Of a DNA stretch of 64,000 nucleotides, positions 11,661 through 24,277 are shown in pieces. The notes beneath the pieces are model-generated. The model saw nothing but the letters and a program-made list of their open reading frames with translations. It was not told the origin of the DNA and did no database searches. Within the stretch, counting starts at the first letter, position 1, and every line of letters begins with the position of its first letter. Position numbers and translations under genes: made by a program. This stretch comes from Ischnura elegans (Eukaryota > Arthropoda > Insecta > Odonata > Coenagrionidae): assembly GCF_921293095.1 (NCBI RefSeq), contig NC_060248.1:13038744-13102743 (forward strand), read 5' to 3'.

Positions 11661-11998
11661 AAAAGACCCTTATTTTTTAATCCTTCGCCTACTTCTCAAG
11701 CTATTCACGGCAAAAAATTTGAGGGCCTTGACCCTTACATAGAATAGTTGATGACGTCACAAACTCCAGTGGGGCTACTCCATAACTCCATGGCCTCAGG
11801 CTTGTTGTTACTTATGTACTAGTCAGCGATTTCTTCTCTCAATGAGCGGTTCACCAAGAACAAATTAATTAAATGAAACTCTAATGACGTCACCAACACA
11901 AGAAAGCCGACAAATTTCACAAGTTTTTATTTTAAGCTTACATACAACAGAATGGATGAATGAGGAAAATATTTTTAGCCGTACTTATTTATGGCCAC

Positions 11999-12298
11999 CA
12001 GTGGCGCAGCGAGGGGGAGGATTTGGGGGATAAAACTCCCCCCACAGCTCAGAGAAATTTTTAAGTTTAATTCATTTTGCTTAATTGGATTTATATTACT
12101 AATAGACTAGCGTAATGATTAATAAAATATGCCTAAGAAAGCCAAAAAACTCTCCATTTTGAACCATTTATCTTAAAATTCTGCAAATAGCTAATCTCGC
12201 ACCTACAGCATATCCTGGTGGGTATGCCACACCCCCACACACCCCGGTATTAGCAGCACCTAAACCTCCCCCAGCCTTTATTCCTGGCTGCGCCCCTG
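11999..12298. mobile_element. hAT MITE, 300 bp, with exact target duplication
   Basis: The terminal inverted repeats are CAGTGGCGCAGCGAGGGGGA and, at the other end read inward, CAGGGGCGCAGCCAGGAATA. It is flanked on both sides by the same 8-bp target duplication ATGGCCAC (11991-11998 and 12299-12306). The 8-bp duplication and CAG-type ends are hAT hallmarks. It has no coding capacity. Confidence 0.9.
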
Positions 12299-12306
12299 AT
12301 GGCCAC

Positions 12307-13937
12307 CATCTACGGAATTCTTTTAGTGTAATGCGAATTTAGGTCTTAGTGACCGACCCATTGAGGCAATACTATCACTAATAAATAATAACTCACGAAA
12401 CACATTACTGCACTATGCAATAAGATCATTTGGGGGTGAAAAAGTCAGCCAATCAGTGAAGACCTAAAAGCTGGTTGGACAAAGTGCGGTGAGGTACCGG
12501 CAGAAATGCTAATGAAACAAATATGGCAGCTTGTATTTACATCACGTTAGCCCACAACTGTGCATGTACAAAATCACTGGCTACGACAGAAGTCTGTCAT
12601 GCATGAATAGAGCCTATTATTCATGAAACAATTGAATACTACTGATGCAAATTGTTTGTGTGAGGACCTCCACTCACCAAGATTGTGTCTCCCTTGCAGT
12701 TTCCCGGATTTTAATCAGTTACACTCTGGAGACGTTCATTTTTTACAGGGCCCCTTTTCAGGGATGGCTTCACTTACTAAAACTATGATATGTCAGGATA
12801 AAAAAAGTTAAATACCTCTAATAACAAATGACTGAATTAATAACTCATTTTCAAATAATTGGCAACAATTTTCTCATAAACACTCTTAAGAGTGAGAAAA
12901 TTAAAACAGGATGTTTTGGAAAAAATTTATTTAAAACATATAAAATACAGTTTCTTTGGTGATTACAAAATATATAAATTGACCTGAAATGTGCAAAATA
13001 ACCACAACAAATTAGTCCTATTTCAATAAAACTAAGAACTCATATTTAGTAACATAGCTTCTTAAAAAGGCATTGAAAACATATCAAAATTAATATTTAT
13101 AGCATTAAAAAGAAAAAATTTGTTGAAATAAATAAAATAAAGACCAATTAAATATGTATAACTACGTCATTAAAAATTCTGGTTAAACACAGCCACAGAA
13201 AATACTTGGTATCTTTGGCAATAAAGCACTTTACATCAATTCATTGATGACTGCTCACACTACTGGATAAAGCTAAAAATTTTCATTTTCAAATGAAATA
13301 TGTACTGGTGTATAAGGTACTTACAAGAAATAAAAGAGTATTACACATCATACCTACATAAGATACTTCATCAAGAAGTACTTTTCATTATTAACATATA
13401 TTTATTACAAATAACCTTTAAAGTTTCCACCTGTCATTGCTTTGACAAATAATAGTTAAGGGCATTAGTATCACAATGTGCATCGCTTCTACCATCAACA
13501 ATTACCATTCTCATCACACAAAATCCCTTTCAAGTCATTGCTCTCCACAATCACAAAAAACACACATTGTTGTACACACACTGAAACCTCTACCTTGCAC
13601 TCATGCAGCGCACTGCTGTTTGGAGAGGTTGAAGCTGAGTTCTACAGCACTTCACCCTGCTCCTAACTCCCTCTGTGAGCCCCATGCAAAAACATGCCAC
13701 CTCGTGCAATTCTCCAGTGTCAGAGAGAGACTGGCCCAAGCCAAGGAAGCAGCCAAAAGGTTTTTTCACCAGAGCAAACAAATAATGATGCAGAAATCCC
13801 CCCCCTACAGATCCTCACCATGTTCATCCATTTCAGTTTTTAAATCCTACCCCAATGTTTCCAATAAATTTGACATTTTATGTTCGACTGATGAAAATCA
13901 AAGCAGCTATTTCAGTGGACAGTGAGAGGTTAAATAA
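12307..13937. other. AT-rich intergenic, no gene recognised
   Basis: 12830-13470 is very AT-rich and featureless. A 149-codon open frame at 13476-13925 is rich in Ser, His, Cys and Pro and has no domain signature. The overlapping minus frame is equally featureless. Confidence 0.45.
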
Positions 13938-13942
13938 TCATG

Positions 13943-14525
13943 CAGGGTTCCCACTCCAACTTAATTATAAAATTCACGGTTTAAACGTCGTCAAATTCAC
14001 AGTCTGCTGAAAAGCCATTTTGATATAAATATTGATCACGTGAAAATCACAGGCCGCAGGTTAACTAAAAGTAAAAAAAAAAAAACACGACAGATGCCGT
14101 GAATGCAATCGCAGCACTGTAAGTGTTACTTACCTCCAATGAGCTAGCCGGCTTGAGGTTGTGAGGGGGAATATGTGGGAGGGTAGCAGGGAAGTGAAGA
14201 AGTGTCTGATTTTTTGACAGGGTTAATGAACACTTGGCCTACCCGTCTTCCAATCACAGGCTAAAGGCCGTGTGTCGTCGTGGCACACGGACCAATAATT
14301 GCGCTTCGAATATACGCGTGCAGATAAATGCGTGGACAATGTCTGCGAGTGATTGACCTTTTTGATATTGATTTTTCTTTCGATCTGTCAATTCTACAAT
14401 CAAGTTGGAGGGGTTTTTGAGGTTTTAGGATGAAATTCACGGCTATTTCCAGGTTTTTTCATGGCAGACAAAATTCACGGCTTATTCACGGTTTTAAGGT
14501 TTTCACGGTTGAGTGGGAAACCCTG
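13943..14525. mobile_element. CAGGGTTCCCACTC-family MITE, small copy
   Basis: The inverted termini are CAGGGTTCCCACTCCAAC and CAGGGTTTCCCACTCAACC. The element is 583 bp and is flanked by the 5-bp duplication TCATG on both sides. Subterminal sequence repeats the phrase AAATTCACGG. The larger copy at 26706-30005 has the same ends and also a 5-bp duplication. It is probably hAT-related (some hAT groups make 5-bp duplications), but the superfamily is an inference. Confidence 0.8.
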
Positions 14526-14714
14526 TCATGTCCTTTGCCACAGGTTTATATTTTCAAATTTAATTATGGCCATTTGGACTTCTTGCAATTTAAATAATTC
14601 AGGAAAAATGAGAACCATGTTAAATATCTTGAAAGAGTAAGAAATATAAACTAATATGGATGACTTTTTAAACTTTCCTATTAGTTGAATGAATTTGATG
14701 TGGTGAGAAAAGCC

Positions 14715-14966
14715 TTATCTTTGAGATGCCCTGCACCGAGCTGTAGCTGCTCTGAACTTGCCATAGAGACCCTTCTCAGCTACATAGCAGAGCAATTTAC
14801 CATTCATCAGATAATAGAACATCGCCCCAGAATGTTGTATGTATTCTCTTGGGTGCTCCAGATAAAGAGTGATTAGTGCAATGGACACTCCCATCTGTCT
14901 GACACGAATCTGCTTTGTTTCCTCAAAGGCCTTGGCAGGATTAATAAGGCGGTGAATTAGACCCAT
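14715..14966 (-). CDS. Unrecognised 83-residue open frame
   Basis: It starts at ATG 14966 and ends TAA at 14717-14715. The product begins MGLIHRLINPAKAFEETKQI and contains one moderately hydrophobic stretch (MGVSIALITLYL) and an aromatic segment (GAMFYYLMNGKLLCYV), then a basic tail. The amino-acid mix looks protein-like rather than random, but I recognise no family. A possible donor (AATG|GTAAAT) lies within it. It could be a small host gene, an exon of one, or a transposon fragment. Confidence 0.3.
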   Translation of the reverse strand: MGLIHRLINPAKAFEETKQIRVRQMGVSIALITLYLEHPREYIQHSGAMFYYLMNGKLLCYVAEKGLYGKFRAATARCRASQR

Positions 14967-16777
14967 GGTCCACTGAAACCGGACTCACACTCTCTGGCCT
15001 TCTGGACTGCATCGGTGCAAATGGTTCACTCTTTCACTGAGCACAGTGGTCTGGCTGATTCTAACGGCTCGGGAGCTCATTCCATCATCTCACTCTGTCC
15101 AACGCTAAGGACTTTTCCAGCCAGCCCCAAGAAATACAAGTCTCACTGAACCATAAATACCTAATCCGCACTTTATACAAACTGCTACATGTTAATTTGC
15201 TTCCCTTATGCATACTTTGATATTGTCCTGAAAAAATGGGAACACCTAACTGGCCACCCATGACTCACATTACAATTCTTATGTGACTCTCATTAAATAG
15301 GATTATGCAGGAAAAACAACTTCAAAAAGTACCGAAGTTCCATGGGTAAAACATTGAAAGAGATACAGAGATTCTGACATTGTAGGGAAAATAGTAACTT
15401 GCTAGCAAATACCCAGGTTAAAAATACATTAGACCACATGAAAAAATTCATAATAACGCAGTAGGTATTAAATAAAAGCAGCAACGCCGTTTTGGAGGCA
15501 AACATTTTGTCAGACGTGCCAAACTATGCCAAAATTTCTGCCATTAGACATGAGATTCTAAATAAATCAAAGGGTCATTAACGGTATGAAAAAATTTTAC
15601 AGTTCAGTCAAGTATCAAAACCAACAAATGAATCACTACCCATTCACCATTAATACTGACGTTTCTTTTAAAGGTTTAGACATTTAAAAAGGGTTAACAA
15701 TATGATAAGAAAAATTAGAAATATAATTCCAATTATTCCAAGGCTAACTACACAATTTTCACAATAGAAATTGAAACCCCACAATGAAATGAAGAACTTA
15801 TATCGCTTAGTATTTCAAGTTCAATACTGTCTTGGAACAACCACCTACAATCCATGAAACCATTATCAGAAAAAAATAAGAAAACAAATACTATAAAGGT
15901 AAAGATTCCAGTTTTTTCTATAAATGATTACTGAAAAACATAGCATAAAAAATGTATGGCCATGTTGTAAAACCTATAAATTCTGATGGGGAGTGATCAC
16001 AGATCATTTTCTGAAATGCAAGAACTTACAAAGTTGATAATTGTTAAAACACGGACAGCTATCTCCTGAGATGAGTGAAATATACAAATTGAAGGAAATT
16101 AGCTTCTTCCTAAATGCATTATAATTATTGATAGCAGGATTACTTCAGGATGACTCATGAAAAATCAGTCATTATGAAAATGTACTTGCAACTAGCTGAA
16201 AATGATTTTCTGGTAATTTACTTTTAATGCATACTTAGTGATTATAAAAATTATCAATACCTCCATAAACCTTCAGATGTAGCAAGAGGTAAAAAATCAC
16301 TTTTATCAAATTACTGTAATAAGTGGATGCATTGAAAATTTTTTTGCATTGCTCTGAAATTCATTTTCAAGAAAAACTCCTATACAGTTGATTATATAGT
16401 AAAAGCAAACGGCTGATATAGAACAGAGAAAGGATTTCATAATGTCAATGAAATTAATGCATTACAATAATAGGTTCTCACAACATATGTAGAAGCCTAC
16501 CATCAAAAATTGACTTCACGATTACTACAAGAACAGAGAGCAAAGAACAAGAATTAAAGAACTTCAGCAATAGAAATATGAGGAAAAATCAAAATAAGCG
16601 AATTAATTGCCATGGAGAAAAATTCTCTTCAGATTTAAAATGATATTTCACTGACAACATGAAATCAACATAATTATATGAGTAGAATCTGTTTACTAGG
16701 ACTTAAAAAAGAATATTGCTAGAATTTCCAAATGACTTAGAATTGACAGAAGGTTACAGTGATTTTAATTCCATATA
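14967..16777. other. AT-rich intergenic, nothing recognised
   Basis: No coding, RNA or repeat signature could be supported across this stretch. Confidence 0.45.
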
Positions 16778-18508
16778 CACCCATGTCTCGTATAGCGCAA
16801 TTTCGATTAGCGCAATTTATATATAGCGCAAATTCGTTCCTCGGGGAAACATTGCAACGCAGTGTAGCCTAATCAAAAATTTTTAACGCTCTCGTGATAA
16901 AACGTGAACTTGCGCTAAGTACACACGTAATTTCTATCAATTTACGCATATTAATATTATTTCTTGCCTCAAATCTTCTTTTTTGTTTATATATTAATCG
17001 AAATTCATTGCTGTGCAATTGCCAAAAGTATTACTCGTCATTGGGTCCAGATAGCCGGCCTACCGAAGATTTATCTCGTCTCCTTAACAGAATGATAATA
17101 AATAATTTAGATCGTTAATTAAGCGTGGGGCTAGTGGAAATGAGTTTTTTTTCAGCAATACGGTTTGAGACGTATTTTTGCCGTCGTAGGTTACCGGGCG
17201 ATTGACTTCCAGGTAGAGGGTCTACGCTAAAGCCTTCAAGGTCATCGGTATTCACGGGGGAGAAATGGAGCGGTGGCCGAGTTGCGCATGAATAGCATCA
17301 ACACATAAAAGGGTCTGCTATAGAGTCTCAAACACAATGGCTTCGTTCCCTCCCCGCAGTCATAGGCCTTCTGCGTCTCAGGAATACAGTTCAGCAGAAG
17401 AAGGTGATTTAGATAGAGCCATACAGAGTAAAAACCAAGAGTTTATGGCAAAAAATAGGAATGCGTGTAGAAAAATCAAGAATTTATCAAGAAAAACCAT
17501 AAACCTAGAAGAGGACTTGAGAGAGGTCAATTGCTTTGAAAATGGAGAGCGTCACAGCGATATTGCGTGGAAGTTTAAACTCACGATGCCTTATTCTGAA
17601 TAAAGACGAAGCTAAAATATCAGTGACCTCAGCCGCACCAACTTCAACCAAGCGGTCTACACCTACGGAAAGTTCATGGTGAATCAGTACAAAAAGACGA
17701 GAGTGGTTATCGCTCCGAGACATTTAGTGAAAGCGGTTGGTTCCAGAATTTAAACGGCAAGCAGGTATTTTCAGTGCGGCGATATCAGGTGAATCTGCAA
17801 GTGTTGATAGCGCAGCCACCACAACATTTTCTGATGAACTCCAAGCTGTTATTGAAAGTGGCTCCTTTCCCCCTCCACTAGATCTAGTGTTGACGAGACG
17901 ATATTCTTTTGGAAAAGAATGCATTCTCGTTCATTCATTTTCAGGGAAGGAAAACCTGGGTCAGGTTTCAAGGCATTTAAAGACTGTTTCACGTAGCTGC
18001 TAATGACTCGGAGGACTTCAAATTAAAATGATTTATCATTCATAAACTCCGCTAGCTACGAAATGGCATTTAAAGTAGCATTTTCCTGTCATTTCGATGA
18101 GCTACAAAAGGGCCTGGGTGACACAACAGTTGTTTTTAGACTAGTTTGAAAAATCGTCAACTGCCGGCAACGCATTACGATCCCCTGAGATAGCAGATGT
18201 TAGCCCACCCGCACGACAGGATGGAATTTCGAAAGCACGTAAGCATTTTTTTTAACGTGAATAAAAGTATTTGAATGCGTGAATACTATCTTTAAAGATG
18301 TTTTAAACTATAAATATTTATAGAAACAATGTTTTCTAAGGCTTTTTATGGGAATATAGATGTTTTAGAGGAAATTCAATACCAAAGACCTATGCTACCA
18401 GGAACGCATCCCTATCTTCCATATGTTAAAACGCTCTCGTATAACGCAAATTCGTATAGCGCAAAGACCCCAAGGAACGCATCCCTTGCGCTATACGAGA
18501 CATGGGTG
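16778..18508 (+). mobile_element. Tigger/pogo-type DNA transposon, inactive
   Basis: The terminal inverted repeats are CACCCATGTCTCGTATAGCG and its complement, flanked by TA dinucleotides; total length 1731 bp. The plus strand carries a decayed transposase. Landmarks in order: LSRKTINLEEDL...FENGERHSDIAWKFKL (N-terminal HTH), MVPEFKRQAGIFSAAISGES (second HTH, CENP-B like), and in shifted frames DETIFFWKRM...SFIFREGK...GFKAFKDCFTLLL (first catalytic block). The C-terminal DDE part is missing, so this is an internally deleted, frame-broken copy. The subterminal phrase TATAGCGCAA repeats inside both ends. Confidence 0.85.
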
Positions 18509-21155
18509 TAATTGGCTGATCATCAAAACCTAAGTACTAACATGGACGAACAATAATTATATTTTAAAACCACTAAAGGAGAATACACAAATAATGAAAC
18601 TGATTTCAATTACATAATAGGGTAGAAATTATTGATTGTTGGCAACTAATCTAGGTAAAAATTTGGTGATTCAGGATCTTCTGAAATTCACTCCAACCCC
18701 TCCCCTGGCTTCCAAACAGTCAATTACATACAATACAGAGTAATCACGGTCTCCGCTTAACAGCACAAAACAGCATCTTTTTCAACTTCACTTCAGCCCT
18801 ACATGCACTTAATTGGAGCTTATTTATTGTCAAAGAACTGACTTGAATGCAAGATATTCCTTGACATCCTTTAGTACACATGCACCAATGAGGCAGCAGT
18901 GGAAGTTCCACATCTACAATTTGTTCTTTACCCGAAACTTAGACTGTAATTTGTTCGAAAAAAAAGTACTAACCCTTACATTTAAGTGCAATGAAAACAA
19001 AAGTATCAAAATTTTAAATAAATGTTAGTCTTAGACAGTGCTTAAAATTCTGTTTCCAGATGCTAATTTAAACAAATTTTCCATGGGAGGATCCTGGAGT
19101 TCCCCCTGTTTCACTGGAGGGGTTGCCATAGTGCCCCTGCAGGATTGCTGCCGCCCGCACCGCCAACATAAAGCCCCACCCATACTTATGAGGTGAAAAG
19201 AACCATCAGTTCCCCTGGTAATTTTTCTGACGGCATTCCCTCAACTGTTTCAATTGCTCCCCCTCTCGCAAATATCAGTAATCCCCCATAAGTCTCTGCC
19301 GCCTTCACTTATACTACTCCCTTCCTCTCCAATTTGTCCTCAACTAATCGCAGCATAAACATGCCTAAACGCAACGTAATCTCTGGTTCCCTTGGGCTAT
19401 ATTCAACCGCATGTGAAGCCACGGCAATAAGTGTGCATTCCCAATATGAAACATACACTTAGTATAGGTAAACCACTGAAGAATTTCTTTAAATTAATGA
19501 AGAGTTTTTCCAGTCACGTATCGTTGTCTGCAGCCATCCAAGTAAACTTGAAACATTCCTTGTCAGGAAGTAAATAAAATAATTCTGTTTTATGAAGGGA
19601 ATTCTAATGGAAATAATTAGCCCCGCTCAGCCTTGCATAAAAATGCAATAATCCTGGTACTTACGCACCCGATTTTATTGTTTTAAAAAGATCACGGAAA
19701 AAAAGCGAGGATTATCCATGCAGTTAACTCCAGCTTCCATGGAAATAATACTCAATCAAAGAACGATAAACACAGCAACTAATATGTCAACACCTTTTGC
19801 CTTAAAGGACCTTACCACTCAGTTGCAGTTCATTACAATAAATTGCCTCCTCAAAAATCTCTTAATTCTCCAAGAAAATTTAAGAATAGACTGAAATCTA
19901 CTCTCCTTAAAAATGTTTTTATAGCAATGATGAATTTCTCAATTACGTAATTTGACTTTTTATGATACTTTAAGATTATTCTATTTTTTTCTTTTTTTAA
20001 AATGACGAGATCCATGGACATGAACTATGGAGTCAATAAAAATTATAATTATTACCATAATAAATTCAAGCCATAATATATTCTTGAAGGATACTATATC
20101 CACTTGCAATGCAAGGAAGTAACAAACTTGACATTGTTAAAACAGGCCAATACTGAAGACAGGAATATAAGGTTGACACTGTGGCTATGATTTTGCCGAT
20201 GAGAGGATCTAGTATTTTGGTAACAAAGCTGTCTGAATAGGCTATAATGGCTCATTCAGGCACAGCAAACAGAGATTATTCAATCCCAAAACAAAATGAG
20301 AATAACTGCAAAAAATAAGAAAACTGATATTTTGGAGAGGCAAATGAAAGATAAAACATGCCAATGCAATATTATCTGTTGATGAAACAAAATAAATATC
20401 TGCAATCGTAGCTGAAATATGCTTAATAGGATAAATACTTCAAAGCGTAGAATAGATTTAGAATAGTTCAGTTGGGCAAGTTTCAGATTGCAGAGAATAA
20501 ATACGAATGCTGAACATAGAGCAGAGTCTAAATTTAACCTGAAATAACAACTATGCAAAAAAGTTGCATGATGACTGAATATGTGCAACACTGACATTAT
20601 GATACATAAAGAGCAATTTGTATGAACCACAGCCACAATTTCTTTGCCAACAAAATGCTTTTCTTTCTGATGACAAAAATACTGTCTCAACGTTGATTAC
20701 AGCCAGATTCTATTGTCCAAGGCCTCAAACATTGCATTCGGAAAAGAACAGTAATCAAGCTCTTGATACCGGGAAAGTTCCAACAAAATACACTAAAACC
20801 AAATGATGCAAATACTTTTCCGACTTACACACAATTCAGATATTGCTAATAAAGGAACAGCTCATTGCAGCAGTCTCCACTTTGAAACAGTATCACCTTT
20901 AAATCCGAAAAATATGATTCCTCTCCTTACTCCTTAAAAGCAATAAATCTCAGCAAAATGCAGTTCTGTCGTTAACATAACTACATATACTGCTTATTTA
21001 AAATTTGCTAAAAATAATAATTTAATTATAATTTAATAATAATAATAATAACATATTTAAATATGAGGGACAACTTCAAAGGAGAGTATGATGAAAAATT
21101 AAAGGATTAGAATAGTGATTTTAAGGTACACAAGTCATTATATAAGCATAAAAAT
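18509..21155. other. AT-rich intergenic, no gene recognised
   Basis: No exon signature was found on either strand. A C-rich patch lies at about 19090-19330 and a short AAT microsatellite at about 21033-21050. The long minus-strand open frame 20280-20690 is mostly Leu/Ile/Phe from AT-rich sequence and lacks motifs. Confidence 0.45.
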
Positions 21156-21332
21156 TAGGGATGAGTCGATTCCACTTTTTTTCGATTCCGATTCAAATTT
21201 CGATTCCTTCAAATCGATTCCCGATTCTCGATTCCGATTCCATCGATTCTTAATCCTTCTAAAATGTGGGATATTGATTTAACTGTAGCATTGCTGTCAT
21301 TAAAATTTAAAAATTGAACGGAATAAAATGAC

Positions 21333-22251
21333 TAGGGATGGTCGGATCAAGTATTTTTTTCGGATCCAGATTCGGATCGAATCCTTGATTTTTGGAGCCA
21401 GATCTTTCGGATCGGATATTTTCGGAACCAAATGCATTTTAAAATTCAAGCTATTAAACAAAGTATAATTATTCAAGACAATTCTGGGTACATATATTCA
21501 AAGGAATGCTTTTTAAATTTTCATACACATTTTTATATTTTTATAAATTAAAGATCATATTATAGGCTTTCAAGTTGTTTTTTAAAAACATCTTTACATG
21601 CTCAGGACCTAAACTGTTACGATTGGATTTGGAAATGAAAATAGGAAAAATCTTAGGGTGAACCACTGACCAGTGGCGTAGCGAGAGGGGGAAATCCGGA
21701 GGATCCGGACCCCCCAAAATATAAAAACAAAATTACTTTCCTTCATAAAAGGAAACAAAATGTTTAAATATCATGAAGTTACAAAAATGAAAAAAAATGA
21801 ATCTTTGAAAAATGAAGTTTTTTCTATTATGAACGGTGTTAAAATTAGTAAACGGACGAGGATGGTTTTCTGAAATCTGCGACGTAGTTACTTTTGACTT
21901 GGTTATTATCCTACGACGCTGAGATTCCCCCGATGATTCTTCAATCTCTTGGGAAGAGTCACCCTACGCGCCAGTCTTATTTTGCCTTTTTTTATTTTCC
22001 ACGGCTGAAATTCTCTCACGTGACCTCTGCGAGAGCTTAAAAACAAAACGGTTCAAGAATCGCATGCGACGACGCATTTGAAGAGAGAATCGGAACTCTT
22101 TCCACCCTTATGGATCATTACATTCACTGAAGCTATTATTTAAAATTTCGGATCCAGATCCGATGTCTTCCGCGACTTTGGATCCGATGTATCCGATGAA
22201 GGGCAATATCCGCGGATATTTGGATCCGAGGTATCCGATCCGACCATTCCT
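21333..22251. mobile_element. Nested hAT-like element with TAGGGATGGTCGGATC ends
   Basis: The termini TAGGGATGGTCGGATC and GATCCGACCATTCCT are inverted. Flanks AAAATGAC and AAAATAAC match 7 of 8, consistent with an 8-bp duplication. GGATCC/GGATCG motifs crowd both ends. It lies inside the 21156-23126 element and so is younger. A further CAGTGGCGTAGCGAG terminus sits within it at 21671, without a visible partner end. Confidence 0.75.
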
Positions 22252-22272
22252 AAAATAACAATAGCCGTGGTG

Positions 22273-22315
22273 GCTACATTGTCGTTTGGCCGCGGTGGCC
22301 AAACAATAATGTAGC
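22273..22315. repeat. Hairpin in hAT-like element
   Basis: The arms GCTACATTGTCGTTTGGCC and GGCCAAACAATAATGTAGC flank a few G/C bases. One arm has a 1-nt difference in register. Confidence 0.7.
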
Positions 22316-24277
22316 GTTCATTGCGTCCATACATACCAGAGCAGGCTGGCGGGTGCGCGGTGGCGGCCGAACGCAACCTGTCGAGTCCGCCCGGAGACCG
22401 CGGCGGCTTGTGCCGAGCAAGTTTCAACCTTCTCAAGGGTTGAATTGATGAAACTGGGCTATATAAACGTGAATGTGTCTAAATTTTTTATTATTGACGC
22501 GGACGCGTGTTAGTCTAAAAATTTTATGTAAAAAAAACCGCTCTCTGCGCGTATTTATATGAAACTTTTTTTCATAGGTGAACTCGCTCTCTGCACGTTT
22601 TTATTATCATCAGACTTCAAATATCATTAGAAAATATAAAATAAAATATTTCGAACTATTATGCGTTAAACTGGTGGTGCAGATGAATTCTCCGATGATG
22701 ATTCATAATCGCAATAATTTGTCGCCGTGACCAGCGGTTATTAAAAGAACGAAAAACGTATGCATTGCTTCCCGATCCCGTGGTTTCCAATTTTATTTCT
22801 CTGAGAGTTGCTCATGAACACGCGCCATTTCAGGGTTCGTTAGTTTGTCGCTCTTGTCGACATATTCATGTTTCCGAGGCCTCTCAGGTATGTTCGTCGC
22901 AGCACCCGCGTGCCGGGCGTATCCTCCGCGCGGGCAAGGCTGACACCGCGGCTGCTTGGGTGTGAGGCAGCCTTTATGCCCCAAGCTTATAGTTTATGCT
23001 CAAAACATTTATCTTCCTGGAATCGATGGAATCGGAATCGACTTTAGGCGATCGATTCTCGATTCCGATTCCATGCCCGGGAATCGGTGGAATCGAGAAT
23101 CGACATTTGGAATCGACTCATCCCTAATAAAAATGACTGCAATTAAAAGTATGTATACTCAACTGGGAACATCCTTAATCAACATCAGGAATAATAGAAG
23201 TAGACATACTTCAAATCCTTCAAAAAACTGGCATGATGGAACTGCATATGTTATATGATCAGATCCTTTTTCATCATCTCTATCTCGAATGCCTAGAATC
23301 ACATTTCAACAGAAATTGTGGAAATCAAAAATAACCATGTGAGAAACAAAATTATACAGAGAAACGTAGAGTACATAGTATGTAAAAACTATCCATTTAA
23401 AGCTTACATAGTTAATCGTAGATCACATCAGTTGATGCAGGCTTGACTGTTCCTGCCAGCGTCACAGGGGTGGAGAGCATCACCAACATACCCTGCCACT
23501 TGCATTGTGAATGATATGTACATATAATGCAAACATGAAAAAAAAATCCAAAATACCTGATACAAACAGCATTAGACATGCCATTTTAAAAACCCTCAAT
23601 AGGAAAAAAAAATTTCGGTAGTACAATGCATAAAAAATTACAATGAAGTACTTAATAATCAATGTGTACCATGAGAACAGGTGTTACGTGAGATGATTAC
23701 AATAGCCGTCAGTATTAAACAGGATGCAAGCCAGAACCGAAGATGATAAAAATTTAGTTGGATTGAAAAATGATCACTTCAACAATCCAAAGAAAATTTA
23801 CTCCTTTGAGGCAGTTAAGTGATCTTGCTCCAAGAAATTGCTATGAACATGTAATTAAAAGGGCCCCTCAAAGCATATCACAATCACACTTAGCCGTGGC
23901 ACATGTCCACTCAAAGCAGGTCAAACAATGCATGATTCAATGTGAAATAGCCACTCCTAACTCAAGAATGCATTATCTCAAGTTCTCTTAGGCCTAACGA
24001 GAATGCTAAAACTGCAATTTTCTTATCACAACAGCCCCAAACATTGCACAACAATGACAGAAAACAGAATTTAATACCATAACCGATTACTTCAACTGGG
24101 ACAGAGTATTTAAAGGATGCCAAATGGCAACCGGAAATTTCCATAGTTGGGTGAGTGTTAAAAGATGGAGATCGGGGCTCAGGAATTCTAGAGGCTATTT
24201 TAGTAACTTGAAAGTTGCTATCACTATGAAATGTTATCAGATAAAAACCCCTGCCTTGATAAAAGATGCATAGCTGC

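Larger units (their letters stand above)
21156..23126. mobile_element. hAT-like element with TAGGGATGAGTCG ends
   Basis: The terminal inverted repeats begin TAGGGATGAGTCGATTCC, and the first and last 100 bp are packed with repeats of CGATTC / GAATCG. Both sides carry the exact 8-bp duplication ATAAAAAT (21148-21155 and 23127-23134), so the borders are firm. Length is 1971 bp, of which about 0.9 kb is a second nested element (21333-22251). No transposase is readable. Confidence 0.9.

Noticed and set aside
13476-13925. 149-codon open frame as a gene
   Set aside because: Composition is Ser/His/Cys/Pro-rich, no domain, overlapping frames are similarly open, and no splice context.
20280-20690. 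136-codon minus-strand frame as a membrane protein
   Set aside because: Leu/Ile/Phe richness follows from AT-rich DNA; no ATG-led motif or family match.
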